A stretch of 64,000 nucleotides of DNA from Eublepharis macularius. Taxonomy: Eukaryota > Chordata > Lepidosauria > Squamata > Eublepharidae. The position numbers and the translations under genes were made by a program. Location: the NCBI RefSeq assembly GCF_028583425.1, contig NC_072807.1:33299001-33363000 (forward strand). Direction: 5' to 3'. Of this stretch, positions 1 through 10,230 are shown in pieces. The first letter of the stretch is position 1. Every line of letters starts with the position of its first letter. The notes under the pieces are model-generated. The model searched no databases. It saw only the letters and a program-made list of their open reading frames with translations, and was not told the origin of the DNA.

Positions 1-479
1 ATCTTTTGGCTAAATGGAACCTTCATGTTCTGAAGCAGTATACCTCCGAATACCCATTGCTGGGGTAACAACTAGAGTAAGGATGCTTGGGTTTCCTTGC
101 TCTGCTAGTAGGCCTTCCTAGAGCAGCTATTTTCACATGTCTTTACACCACGCAAAACTCATGGAACGAGCATGTCTTCATGGGGCAATTTCTGACTCAC
201 CCCATCATGATTCGTTTTCGTAGCACGATGATGTCAGAAATCGCGCCATGAAAGATGCCTTCATTCCATGAGTTTTGTGCAATGTAAAGACATGTGAAAA
301 CCGCCACCATCTGGTTGTGCACTGTGAGAAGCAAGATGGTGGACCACTGGTGTGATCCTGCCGGGTTCTTTTTTTCTGTTCTGGAGCCTGAGAGTGGGGC
401 AGGTTAAAAGCCGTTCCCAAAGGACAATGCCCTGCACAAGCTTTTAGTAAATAGCTCCCGGGACCTGGAGGTGGTCCAA

Positions 480-650
480 TACACTCTTGATATCCTCTTT
501 ATTTCGTTTTTAGCCCACTCTTCCTCCAAAGGAGCTCAGGACAGCATAAATGCATACTCCCTCCCCATTTTATTCGTTGAAATTGGTTGGTCCAGGGTGG
601 GGATTTGAACTCTAGTCCAGCCCTCTAACCCCACAGCGCCTGGCTCAGCA
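480..650 (-). repeat. tRNA-derived SINE, degraded
   Basis: Reading the minus strand, a tRNA-like head with a B-box-like segment near 600-615 runs into a body resembling the other SINEs in this window (Pol III type, lizard-style). Several mismatches show it is old. The family name is not certain. Confidence 0.5.
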
Positions 651-903
651 CAGAGAAACAGAAGCCTCCACTTTCATTCCCTGTTCCGGGGCATCCCTGC
701 AATTGCTACAGGAGTGCCCTAGGGTGAGTGACTTTTGCTTGTGGGTTTTATTCTATGACTCGCTGTCTTTTAAAGCAGTTTTTTTTAATGGTTCTCTTTT
801 CACTTGGGGACTGTTTTGTGAACATCATTTTAGCAGCCGAATGCTGTTTTTTATTGTTTTTGTTTTAATGTGCTTGGCTTGTTTGATGATTGATTATCTT
901 ACA

Positions 904-1000
904 GTAAAGAGCCCAGTAGCACCTTTAAGACTAACCAACCTTTATTGTAGCATAAGCTTTCGAGAACCACAGCTCTCTTCGTCAGATGCAAGTGATGTTT
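904..1000 (-). repeat. single arm of hammerhead-core repeat
   Basis: This arm has the block found repeatedly in the window: a 'GTCCAGTAGCACCTTTAAGAC'-like segment, then an AAGCTTTCGAG segment, then the CTGACGA/GAAA core on the minus strand (core about 947-985). Here the second arm is missing, so the copy is truncated at the palindrome centre. Confidence 0.65.
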
Positions 1001-1489
1001 GTTAAAAAGGATTTTATTGTGCTGGATCTATTAGAAAAACCCCTTTTGTATAACAGAATTTCAAAATTGCACCTATTGAACTTAAGACTGTGGATTTAGT
1101 TATTGCTAAGGGGGCTCCCCAGGATAGGTTAGAGCATTTTAATCATTGTATATATGACAAATCGCTGATACTTGGATACATGATTCACTTATTTACGTCA
1201 GATGGGTTTATGTGTTTGGATTGTGACGGCCTTTGGCCACAAACAATAAACTCTACTCACTCACTTATTGTGTGGTTTTTACTCGATGAGTTGCCTCAAG
1301 CTGCTTCACATCAACTAAATAAGTAAATGAGGAATTGGACCTGTAAACCTCAGATCAAGGCAGATGTCTTCCTTGGACCACAGGATTTTCTCCCTCTCCG
1401 TTCTGGCGACACCCTTCTGGTACACAACTCCCGTTTTAGCCAAAAAGGATGCAATCCTCATTTTATAACATGAAAACTCACATGAACAC

Positions 1490-1660
1490 ACATGAAGCTG
1501 CCTTATCGGTCCATTAACGTCAGTATTGTCTACTCGGACTGGCAGCAGCTCTCCAGGGTCTCGGGTTCGAGGTCTTTCACATCACTTACTACCTGATCGA
1601 TAACTGGAGATGCCAAGTATTGGACCTGAGGCCTTCTGCATGCCAACGAGATGCCCTCCC
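1490..1660 (-). repeat. tRNA-derived SINE (second family)
   Basis: The plus strand shows the reverse complement of a SINE whose 3' end reads like 'AAGGCAGCTTCATGTG'. The same family recurs at 20835, 49055, 51780 and 59665. The head, with its B box, lies toward 1650. Confidence 0.55.
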
Positions 1661-1805
1661 GCTGCGCCAACACTACCTCCCTTCATTATTTTGTACTATA
1701 GCTGTCACTTACCCCTCCTCCTAACTCTAGTACCTAGGACTACTCCTACTGAAATCCAGCAAGGCCCCTTAATCCCGTTCTTGCTGCAGAGGCCTGAAGA
1801 CGTAC

Positions 1806-1893
1806 CTTGGGCAGCCTGTATTTGTCTCGGAAGTGGCTCCGCAGCGTCGCCCGCTCCGCTTTGCGCTGGGCAAACTGGGCATCCCTTTCCATT
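1806..1893 (-). CDS. CPLX3: complexin-3, coding exon 2
   Basis: This exon completes a lysine codon split across the intron and adds 29 residues, MERDAQF through KYRLPK. They form the central SNARE-binding helix of complexins, including the [12 protein letters not shown] segment typical of CPLX3 and CPLX4. The acceptor (TTCTTTGCAG) and donor (AAG|GTACGT) are intact and the phase matches exon 1. The exon is 88 nt, as expected. The remaining roughly 75 residues (acidic tail and C-terminal prenylation box of CPLX3) are not in bases 1-1800, so the last exon must lie left of the window. CPLX4 is less likely because exon 1 has the MAFMVK start and the CSK neighbour fits CPLX3. Confidence 0.93.
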
Positions 1894-2457
1894 CTGCAAA
1901 GAACATGGGGGGGGGAATTGCCATTTATTAGTGAGCCAGGCAAGGGCTGCCCTCACCCAGGGGGTGGCTATGAGGGCAGGGGAAGCCTGCCGTTCCGATG
2001 TAGGTCATAAATTCTTTCATTCTTGGTTCATTTGTTTGGAATACTGGCCGGCTTCCATCCTGCACAGGGGTTCTGATTACAATGCAGTCCTTAACAGAGT
2101 TATGCCTTCAAAGTCCTTTGACTTCAGTGGGCTTTTAGAAGGGTGTAAGTCTACTTAGGATGGTCCCGAAGCTTGCTCTTCCACACGAAACATGCACTTA
2201 TGTAAAGTGTGTGGACGATACCTCCTTGTGTACAATTCCTTCTGTAATCTTATGCAGCTTCCTCCTCTAGAGATCTTCACTCTCCAGTACCAGACACATT
2301 AGATTTATTCCTTCTCTCTGCTCTGTGAAATCTAGAACAAACCGTGCCCAGAGGTTCCCGAGCCACAATGGCTAATGTACTCTGGAATGTCCAGTTCTCA
2401 AAACCAAACATTGGAGGTGAGAAAAAAAACCCATATTTAAACAACAAGCAACTGCGT

Positions 2458-2845
2458 AAAAGAGCAAGAGTCCAGTAGCACCTGTAAGACTAACAACATT
2501 TGTGGTAGGGTATAAGCTTTTGTGAGTCACACAGCTCACTTCTTCAGAGAGTATGCGTGACTCACGAAAGCTCCTACCCTCGCACAAATTTTTTTAGTCT
2601 TACAGGTGCTCAGGGTTTTTTTTCTGGGAAAAGAGGTGGCAGAACTCTCAAGAGGAAAATTAGGAAGAAACACATGGGATTCTTTGAAATCATTATTTTC
2701 AAGCACTATTGCCGAGTATTTTCAAGAGGTGCCAGAACTCCATTCCCTCACGTTCCCCCTGCAAAAAGCCCTGCAGGTGCTACTGGACTCTTGCTCTTTT
2801 CTACTGCTACAGACAGACAAACACGGCTACCATCTTGAAACAACT
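2458..2845. repeat. foldback repeat with hammerhead-like cores, split by a hAT element
   Basis: Two inverted arms ('AGAGTCCAGTAGCACCTGTAAG' at the left, its complement at the right) meet near 2550. The left arm holds CTGAAGA, a hairpin, then AAAA (GAAA mutated) on the minus strand. The right arm is interrupted at 2611-2773 by a DNA transposon and resumes after a duplicated CAGGTGCT. It ends 'AACACGGCTACCATCTTG', the tail shared by other copies. Confidence 0.65.
2611..2773. mobile_element. hAT-like nonautonomous element
   Basis: This 163-bp insertion begins CAGGGTTTTTTTTC and ends AAAAAGCCCTG. It is flanked by a perfect 8-bp direct repeat CAGGTGCT (2603-2610 and 2774-2781). CAGGG ends with 8-bp duplications are the hallmark of hAT transposons. 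The interrupted host sequence rejoins exactly when the element and one duplication copy are removed. Confidence 0.85.
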
Positions 2846-3124
2846 GTGTGTTATAAGTAACTAGTCCACATTCAGTAATTAATTCTGGTTATAGAGCCAC
2901 CAGCTCTTCCTTTAACCTTACAGCAAGGCATTGGATTATTTCAGGCATTTGTTTACACACTTCACTTCTTTCCCCCTAAGAATCACAATCCATTCTGTAT
3001 TACTAACCATTTTCTTCATGTATTTTCTTTTTTTTTCTTCTTGCCGGGTTAGGACAGGTGGGTGGATTACTGTTGTATTATTTACCAGGTAAGAAAAATA
3101 GAAAACCAAATAATAGCCATCAGT

Positions 3125-3320
3125 TTGCAACCAGTTTATGGAGATGCTTCACGAGGTTTTCAAGGCAAGAGATGAGTAAAGTGGTCTGCCATTATCTTAC
3201 TCTGCATAGCAGCTCTGATCTTCCTTCAGGGTCTCCCATCCAACTACTAACCGTGGCCAATCCTGCTTTGCTTCCAAGCTCTGAAGAGCTCAGGCAAATC
3301 AGCGCTATTCATGCTGCTAA
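3125..3320 (-). repeat. 5S-rRNA-derived SINE, degraded
   Basis: The reverse complement resembles the 5S rRNA middle (GCTAAGCAGGGT-like, then GGATGGGAGAC-like segments) followed by the SINE body that also occurs at 6395, 9690 and 31985. It is more diverged than the other copies. Confidence 0.55.
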
Positions 3321-4349
3321 AAAAAAATATACAAACCTTAATCATAACAAAAACGTTGCAATCAGCCCCACAATATCTTCCTTCCATAGTCTCAAATACT
3401 TGGAAAGAAGAGATCAGCGGCTTGGCGAAGATGGAGAAGTATAGTCAGTTGGGGAATGAAAAAAATATTGGACATTTAACATCTATGGAAAGCAACCCAG
3501 AGGCTGGAATATTAGTAATACCCTCTACCAGCTAATTCCAGTATCTTTTTCACATAATACAACTTAAAAAGAATTCACTGCCATAGCATACAGCGATTGC
3601 CTCTAGCTTATAAATGGCTTTAAAAGCTGGCAAGAAAATTCATGGCAGATTGGTCTATCCGTCACCATAATAGTTGCACAAACTCTCCATGTTCGGAGAC
3701 AGAGCACTTCCAAATATTTTTTGTAGGAGAGGTAACAGCAGGGAAGAGTATCATAATTCCCTGCTTTGAGGTTTCCTATCTAGTTGGCCTCTCCGCATAA
3801 CAGAAGACTGGGGGAGACGGACCTTTGGTGTGTTCCAGCAGGGGGAGTTCTTATGTTCTTTCAACAGCTGCCTTTGTAGAATTTCATTCAAAGCAAGAAT
3901 GAGCTCCTCAACTGCCCACTTTCATCCAAGCACTTGGATAATTGATTTTCATTTTGAAAAATAGTTGGGGCTCCTACATATCTTACGTTCCAAGCAGTAT
4001 GGCAAAAACTAATTTGCGGTTCTGGAAACATTTAGTCGCTGCTATTAATTTTCCATTTGTATTGATGGTCCTTAATGGAAGGGGATTATCGATGCCATTC
4101 TAAGCAGAGTTTCACCCTTCTAAGACCGCTGACTTCAGTGGACTTCTAAGGGTGTAATTCCTCATAAGTAGACACTAATCAATTTTGTGGACACACTGGT
4201 CAAAGAAAGAAGAAATTGAAAGAGGTGATATTCCACCTGTGAGCAGCCAGTTTAGTCCTCTTTGCAAAACCCTGGATACGCTTAAAGATAACTTCCAACC
4301 AATTCCATTCTATTTTGTGTTCACGAGATCACTTTTTAAAAAGTTTACT

Positions 4350-4565
4350 TCCTTTTTACCCTGCCTTTTCCCCCAGTGGGGACATAAGGCTGCTTACAGC
4401 ATTTTCCTCGTCTCCCTTTTATCCTTGCAACAATCCTATGAGGTAGGTTAGGCTGAAAGACAATGTGTGACTGGCCCACAATCACTCAGCAAGGCAGATT
4501 GGGGATTCGAACCTGGGTCTCCCAGATTTTAGTCTGACACTAACCACTACACCACACTGGCTGAG
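4350..4565 (-). repeat. tRNA-derived SINE (Sauria-type)
   Basis: The minus strand reads a tRNA-like head (CCAGTGTGGTGTAGTGGTTAG, B box GGTTCGAATCCC), a 'GTGACTGGCC' body segment, then 'CTCATAGGATTGTTGCAAGGAT' and an AT-rich tail. This is the commonest SINE in the window; the Sauria-SINE name is inferred. Confidence 0.75.
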
Positions 4566-4924
4566 TAACAAGGTCCATTTGTTGATGAAACATTAAGTCC
4601 CAATTGCTTACGCACAAACCTTTTCAGTAACTGGATTTACGAGCTTGTCCACCAGGGTAGTGGAGGGGGAGGCTAGAATCTGAGAATGCCTTCTGATGAG
4701 CTAAGGCTTCAGTGACTGTGTCTGTAACAAGATTGCTTTGCAGCACGAGTGTGTGTCATTTAAAATGTTACATTGAAATCTGTGCACTCTTGTTACTGTG
4801 GAGTCAGGGAAGAATGCGTGCTGCCCTCTTTTCTACCCATTTGTACTGTGAATTTTCACTTCTTTGGTGATAGTTTTGTTAGATTTAGCATATTTTACAA
4901 ACATGAACAAATCTAGGAGCAGAT

Positions 4925-5060
4925 GGGCACTGATTTCATTTATATCCCACTCTCCAATGGGAGCTCAAAGCGGCTCCTCTTCTCCATTTTATCCTCTCAA
5001 CAACAGACCCCCCCCCCCGCCTCACAAGCCATCAATGATTGTCATGACAAGTGGAGATTT
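4925..5060 (-). repeat. tRNA-derived SINE, 3' part
   Basis: This is a partial, diverged copy of the same SINE, abutting another copy at 5070-5298. A C-rich run (about 5009-5018) sits where the body normally reads CCTGTGAGG. Confidence 0.5.
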
Positions 5061-5069
5061 GAACTTGGG

Positions 5070-5298
5070 TCTCTGCAGTTTTTTTACTTTTGTACCCCGT
5101 CTTTGTCCCCCATATGGGCACAGAGCGGCTTTCGTCATTCTCTTCTTCTCTGTTTTATCCTCACAACGACCCGGGGAGGTAGGTAAGGCTAAGAGTGTGT
5201 ACCTGGCCCAAGCTTCCGTAGCCGAGTGAGAATTTGAACGGAGGTTTCCCAAGTTCTAATTCAACATTTTAACCACTGCACCATGATGGTTTATGGAA
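5070..5298 (-). repeat. tRNA-derived SINE (Sauria-type)
   Basis: A near-complete copy on the minus strand, with the head at 5280-5298, the body near 5160-5215 and the tail near 5090. It belongs to the same family as 4350-4565. Confidence 0.65.
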
Positions 5299-6014
5299 GA
5301 GGAAGTGGAGCTGGTTTGGGAATCTGGTGTAATTAATTACTTCTGTTCTTTTGAGCTGTTCTTTTGAGCTGCACAGATATCTTTTTTTTTTTAATGCAGA
5401 ATACACATTCCTTTTTGCAAGACAGAAGTTCAATGTAAAGCTGGACACACAATCAGCAAGAAAGTGGTTGTTAAACCATAGCAGAAGTATATGTTACTGC
5501 CAGAGAAGTACATGAAGAAGGTGAAGAGGAATATGGCTAAGTACTGGAAGTGTGAATGGAGAGCTAAATAATCTGGGATTTTTTTCCTCTTCCCTCCAAA
5601 ATCAGGAACTGAAAACTATAAATCTAAACTTCCTGGGGGAAAGCTGTAGAGAGAGAGGTTTTTTATATTATTTTCCTGAGAAAACAATCCCATCTCTTGA
5701 AGGCAAAAGCGGATTAAAAGATTAGGGGTTCATTAAAATGCATTACAGGCATTCCCCGCCTTCCACAACAAATGTGAAAGCATTGTGTCTACTTCCTCCC
5801 GTTCCCACCCCCCAGCTCCCATTTAGAAAGCAGGACAGGTTCTCTTTAACCAAGTTGGTCCACAAAATGGAAAGCTCAGCTTTCACGGTTTGGATTTTTT
5901 ATAACCCAGATTCTTAAATCTGCATATATATTTTTTTTAAAAAAGGAAGAATTAAGGTCTGCATCAAACAAAGAAATGGCTTGGAGGGGAGATTTTGTGT
6001 TTTTACACAGACAA

Positions 6015-6226
6015 CATAGTAAAGAGTCCAGTAGCACCTTTAAGGCTAAGCAACTTTACTGTAGCATAAGCTTTCGAGAACCACAGCTCTCTTCATCATG
6101 CATCTGATGAAGAGACCTATGGTTTTCGAAAGCTTATGCTACAGTAAAGTTGGTTAGTCTTAAAGGTGCTACTGGACTCTACTATTTTGCTGCTACAGAC
6201 TAACATGGCTAACTCCTCTGGATCGG
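6015..6226. repeat. foldback repeat with hammerhead-like core and 9-bp target duplication
   Basis: Two inverted arms meet near 6100. The right arm has CTGATGA (6104-6110), a hairpin, GAAA and GCTTATGCTAC (ending 6142). The element is flanked by CACAGACAA on both sides (6006-6014 and 6227-6235). The left arm is shorter than the right, as if truncated on integration, while the right end keeps 'GGCTAACTCCTCTGGATC'. Confidence 0.75.
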
Positions 6227-6394
6227 CACAGACAAAGCTATTTTTAATCTTTTAACATTTGCCCTATTTCTGTTGTAGGCATAGATGAATGGATGTCATC
6301 TTAGGAGGGTTTTTTTTAATACTCCAGCTATCTCTTTCTTTTTGATGGGAAAGGGATTTTGCTCTGTGTGGAGTATCAAGTGTATGCTTTTGTA

Positions 6395-7180
6395 TATGCC
6401 TCTGTGCTCTGACCTGGATAGCCCAGGCAAGCCTGATCTTGTCAGATCTCAGAAGCGAATATAGCAAAAAGCGGAGAATCACGAAAAGAGATAGCAAAAA
6501 GATAAAATAGTCGTGAAAACCTAACAAAATAAAGATTTAGAAAAAACAATGTTTTTTAGTACAAAACAATGATAATGGCAGCCTTCCCCAGGAGCAGCAT
6601 CCGACATTTGCCTTCGTGGAGTTTGAATGGGAGCTTGTGAGTACTGAAAATTACGTCGGTGAGATAACCATCTTTGAAAAAGACTCGGAAACGGGACCAC
6701 CCCCACCCCCAAATGGACCGGTCTGCCTGTCAGATGGTCTAATCCAACCTGCATGTGTTGGATACTTGAATTTTGACCCTATGAACTTTTTGAGTAAACT
6801 CTAAGGAAATTGATGGACTTTAGAAGTATTAATTGTTCATAGGCGATACCATCATTGTTTTGCACTAGCACTTTATGTATAGATCTGTATATGAGGCCTG
6901 TGTGTAATAATATGTATTGAATGGCAATTTGAATTATGAAACAACAGTAAGAATAATTTTGTAATTTTTCTAAATCTTTATTTTGTTATGTTTTCACGAC
7001 TATTGTATCTTTTTGAGATCTCAGAAGCTAAGCAGGGTTAGCTTTGGATAGTAATTGGATAGGAGACCTCAAGTGAAGACCTGGGTTGCAGAGGCAGGTG
7101 ATGGCAAACCACCTCTGTTAGTCTCTTGCCTTGAAAACCCTCTGGGGTTGCCGTAAGTCGGCTGCAACTTGACGGCACTT
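6395..7180 (+). repeat. 5S-rRNA-derived SINE split by an insertion
   Basis: The 5S-like head occurs at 6430-6456 ('GATCTTGTCAGATCTCAG') and continues at 7016-7075 ('AAGCTAAGCAGGGTTAG', 'GGATAGGAGACC'). A SINE body follows to about 7180 ('TAAGTCGGCTGCAACTTGAC'). The two halves overlap by a 13-bp duplication flanking the inserted element at 6457-7015. Confidence 0.8.
6457..7015. mobile_element. 559-bp insertion, probably Penelope-like derived
   Basis: This insertion is flanked by AGATCTCAGAAGC (6444-6456 and 7016-7028). About 50 bp near its left end (6490-6540, 'AATAGTCGTGAAAACCTAAC') is the inverse of its right end (6965-7012). The centre contains 'GACTCGGAAACGGGACC', which resembles a decayed ribozyme-core segment. 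A Penelope-like origin is inferred from the inverted organisation and variable-length target duplication; no reverse transcriptase is present. Confidence 0.6.
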
Positions 7181-7771
7181 TTCACACATACACACACGCA
7201 AGTCTCTCCATGTGTTTTGCAAATGTATATGTCTGTCCTGGTTTCACTGCCTAGCAGGTTTGATGGTTTTGAAAGAGAAAGGGGAGGTGTTAAACAGTGA
7301 ATCCAGCAAATATCAGCGAATTCCCTCTTTTTTGTCAAGCCCCATGCCCACTTAACTTGGATCCACACTTGTCTCCAGGCATTGAATCGCCACCATGGCT
7401 TCATTCTCATCCTGAGATCCTCATGTATAAAAACGTGAACAAGAGCCACGTCCCCCCAAAGGAATGTTGGCTGTGAAATCAAAGCCACGACTCTGGTGGG
7501 CAGGCTGTACATTTAAATACATCTTGTTCGACAATGAGTGGAAATTCATCACGTTTTCATCGTGTCTTGAGTCTGCTCAAAAAGCTGCCCCCCCCCAGAA
7601 AAAGAGGGCTAAGGGGGGGCCAGAAAACATTTCCTTTCTCCAGTTCGCTTTTCTCATCTGCAAGGGTGCAAGGCCATATCAGGCACAAGCATTGAGCTTT
7701 GCAGGAGATATATCCCAAAGAGTCCTAATGTTTCCCTAAAGCAACAGGGCCCCACCCTTCTCAGTACTTAC

Positions 7772-7932
7772 TTTTCTTCCACCAGCTGCTTCTGATATTC
7801 TTCATATTCTTCCCTCGTCATTCCGTGGGCTTCCGCTGGGGTCTTCTCGCTTTCTCCTTTCTCTTCTCCTCCAAGTCCCCCCGTTAGGTTCTTCAGTTGT
7901 CCCCCCACCACCGACTTCACCATGAAAGCCAT
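7772..7932 (-). CDS. CPLX3: complexin-3, coding exon 1
   Basis: Complexin-3 is a small cytosolic SNARE regulator that clamps and facilitates synaptic vesicle fusion, best known at ribbon synapses of retina and inner ear. The exon starts at ATG 7930-7932 and encodes 53 residues plus two bases of a lysine codon: [11 protein letters not shown], a glycine/glutamate-rich linker, then [14 protein letters not shown], the start of the accessory helix. The donor is AA|GTAAGTA. The first of two nearby methionines (M1, M4) is chosen because MAFMVK is the family start. Exon 2 lies 5.9 kb downstream and together they give 83 residues, about half of the protein. The gene points away from CSK's 3' end in the same orientation, as in human. 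The sequence is clear; only the missing third exon makes it partial. Confidence 0.94.
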
Positions 7933-9030
7933 GCCTGGGCTGTGTGTTGCAGGGAGAGAGTTTTAATGTGGTGAGAGACCTAGATATGAAGCAGCCACAG
8001 GGAGGTTGGCTGGCTTCTCAAAGCTCAGCTGCCAGTCTGGTTCAAATCAGCATCTTCCGTGGTGGAGGCGCCTCCTGCTCGGTTCCCATCGATGCACCGA
8101 CTTGGCGAGTCGGAAGGGCTTCAGCACCGGCAGGCTGTGGACAGCTCCAAAGGGCTCCGGAGCCCCCAACTCTCCCTTTCGCCTCTGCAATTAATGGGAC
8201 TCCGGATCGCTTTTCAGCACTACAATGTACGGACAGCGTCTATGTAAAGGTCTTTATGGGTCTGTTGTTTGCTGGATCCAACCCTTCCAGTCGACAGTTG
8301 CCTCCAGAGTGCCCAAGCTGGTCTGACCTCGCTTCCAAAGCGTGAGAGTTTAACTCCTCTAGCAGCTCCTGCCCCTCCTCTGTTCCTAGCTCCACCTTCG
8401 TCTTTGCCTGATTCCAAAGGATCACATTGTTTACTGGAGAGACGTCACAAATGTATTCACTCTCACACACACCCCTCTCTGTAAAGTCCTCTTTGGACCT
8501 TGTTAATCTGGAGCCTGTAGCCAGGGGGACAGAAAAGACCCTCTGTGTGCGCACGTGCGTCTGCGTGAGCCGGAGGCTGCTTCTACAGGGAGGTTTTTCT
8601 GCACATTTGCTTCAAACCAGATGTCCTTTTTTGTGGAGGGAGCTTCCACAAGAAGACTGTTGTGCTGTGCATGTTGTTCCATTTTCTGGGTTTCCCCTGC
8701 CTCAATACACACCTGCTGCGCTCTGCTCTTTTGGGCAAGAATACAGTATGAGAGCATTAGCACACCCCATGTGGAAGGAATGCTCACCTAGCAAAAGGTC
8801 TTGCCACGTCGATGCCACTTTTCTGCTGTCAGCCCCTTGGTGCCACCATTTTCCATGCAATCCCCCCCCCCATCACGTTAAGGGGAGGGAGAGCTCAAAA
8901 AGCCTTAGGGTAAAAAAAAAATTCAGGGAAAACAGCAACCACAGAAGATAAATGAGGACAACTCCACATATATAAGCTCCATCACCAAAGCCTTTGTGTA
9001 TGCACCAGCAATGAAAGTGACAGGGTCATA
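7933..9030. other. upstream flank of CPLX3, no gene seen
   Basis: This is low-repeat DNA immediately upstream of the CPLX3 start, presumably 5'UTR, promoter or a first intron. No TATA box or CpG-dense island is evident. Short open frames here (for example near 8220-8550) show no family resemblance and sit on both strands. Confidence 0.5.
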
Positions 9031-9240
9031 GATCCAGAGGAGTTAGCTGTCTTAGTATGCTGCTACAAAATAGTAAAAAAAGTCCAGTAGCACCTTTAAG
9101 ACTAACAAATTTTATTGTAGCATAAGCTTTCGAGAAACACAGCTCTCTTCGTCAGATGCATCTGATGAAGAGAGCTGTCTTTCTCGAAAGCTTATGCTAC
9201 AATAAAATTTGTTAGTCTTAAAGGTGCTACTGGACTCTTT
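9031..9240. repeat. foldback repeat with hammerhead-like core in both arms
   Basis: The left end keeps 'GATCCAGAGGAGTTAGC'; the right end stops at 'GGACTCTTT'. The arms are nearly identical inverted copies meeting near 9158. Cores: minus strand 9117-9155 (CTGACGA ... GAAA) and plus strand 9162-9200 (CTGATGA ... GAAA). This is the cleanest two-armed copy in the window. Confidence 0.8.
9162..9200 (+). ncRNA. hammerhead-ribozyme-like core
   Basis: CTGATGA (9162-9168) is followed by a hairpin with GAGA/TCTC pairing, GAAA (9186-9189), then GCTTATGC, which can form a 2-bp stem III, and UA. This order matches the type I hammerhead core with very short stem III reported in Penelope-like elements. 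Base 2.1 (T before CTGATGA) does not pair with C after the UA, so stem I is poor and activity is doubtful. Confidence 0.5.
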
Positions 9241-9495
9241 ATGAAAGAATTCTCCCTGTGCGGAAGTAATCTGAGTGAATCTTAGAAGTGGACAAGGCAG
9301 TATCAGTTTACGACAAATGAAGACAACTAAGATGAGAGGGCATGGTAAAGATTTGTAGAAGTATGCAAACTGAGGAGTTAAGAGGATAGAGGTTTTTTAT
9401 TCCCTGGCCTCTTTCAGAATGTTCAGGGACACCCCATAAAATTGTTGAGCAATAGATTCAGAAGAGACAAAAAGAAGAGTACTTCACATAGTGAT

Positions 9496-9690
9496 GGGTA
9501 GTGTTCATAGTGGTTAGAGTTGTCAGCCTAGGATCTGGGAGAGCTGGGTTCTCATTGTGCCACTGAAGCTTGCTGGATGACCTTGAGCCAGTCATACACT
9601 CCCAGCCTAACCTACCTCACAGGCTTGTTATGAGTATTAAAGAGAGAATAGGATAATGCTCTAAGTAGCTTTGAGTCCCTACTGGGGTGA
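9496..9690 (+). repeat. tRNA-derived SINE (Sauria-type)
   Basis: The head 'GTTCATAGTGGTTAGAG' and body 'CCAGTCATACACTCCCAGCC', 'CTACCTCACAGG' are followed by a 'CCCTACTGGGGTGAAATAT' tail. Moderately diverged. Confidence 0.65.
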
Positions 9691-9865
9691 AATATATGTA
9701 CAGTCAAGTCACAGCCAACTTACAGGGCTGTCGAGGCAAGCGAGAAGCAGAGGCAGTTTGCCATTGTTTTCCTCTGCACGGTTTTCCTTGGTGGTCTCTC
9801 ATCCAAGTACTGACCCTGCTTAGCTTTCAAGATCTGATAGATCAGGCTATACCACATCACTCCAC
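9691..9865 (-). repeat. 5S-rRNA-derived SINE
   Basis: The reverse complement carries the 5S rRNA internal-promoter region: GCTAAGCAGGGT (about 9814-9825) and a TACTTGGATGAGAGAC-like box C (9797-9812), followed by the same body as the copies at 6395 and 31985. It abuts the SINE ending at 9690. Confidence 0.75.
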
Positions 9866-10029
9866 ATTATTGGGGAGAAATAGTGTATACTTATCTTATG
9901 GAACTCTCTGCCACAGGATGTAATAATAATAACATTTGATTTATATACTGCCCTTCAGGACAACTTAAAGCCACACTGTAGTGACGGTTGCTGGCTTTAA
10001 AAAGGGATTGGACTAATCAGTGGATCCCT

Positions 10030-10230
10030 TCTTGAGCAGAAACAAGTTCAAATCACCATGCAACTCTGCCGTGGAAGCTCACTGGGTGACTTTGGGCCAG
10101 TCCCTGTCTCTCAGCCCATCCTACCTCACAGGGTTGTTGTGAAGATAGAATGCAGTAGAAGCGAATGTTATCATATGGTACTTTGGTTCCCTATTGGGGA
10201 GAAAGTCAGGGTATAAATACCTAAGCAAAG
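10030..10230 (+). repeat. tRNA-derived SINE, degraded
   Basis: Contains 'GACTTTGGGCCAGTC', 'CCTACCTCACAGGGTTGTTGTGAAG' and a tail 'GGGGAGAAAGTCAGGGTATAAAT'. The head is poorly preserved. Confidence 0.6.

Noticed and set aside
1610-2158. 182-codon plus-strand frame
   Set aside because: It is the antisense shadow of CPLX3 exon 2 with flanking SINE sequence; composition and splice signals support the minus strand.
7016-7075. Possible 5S rRNA gene
   Set aside because: Only the internal promoter region matches; it is fused to a SINE body and recurs with the same junction at other sites.
1806-7932. CPLX4 instead of CPLX3
   Set aside because: MAFMVK...GGQLKNLTG and [12 protein letters not shown] fit CPLX3 better, and CSK is the expected CPLX3 neighbour.
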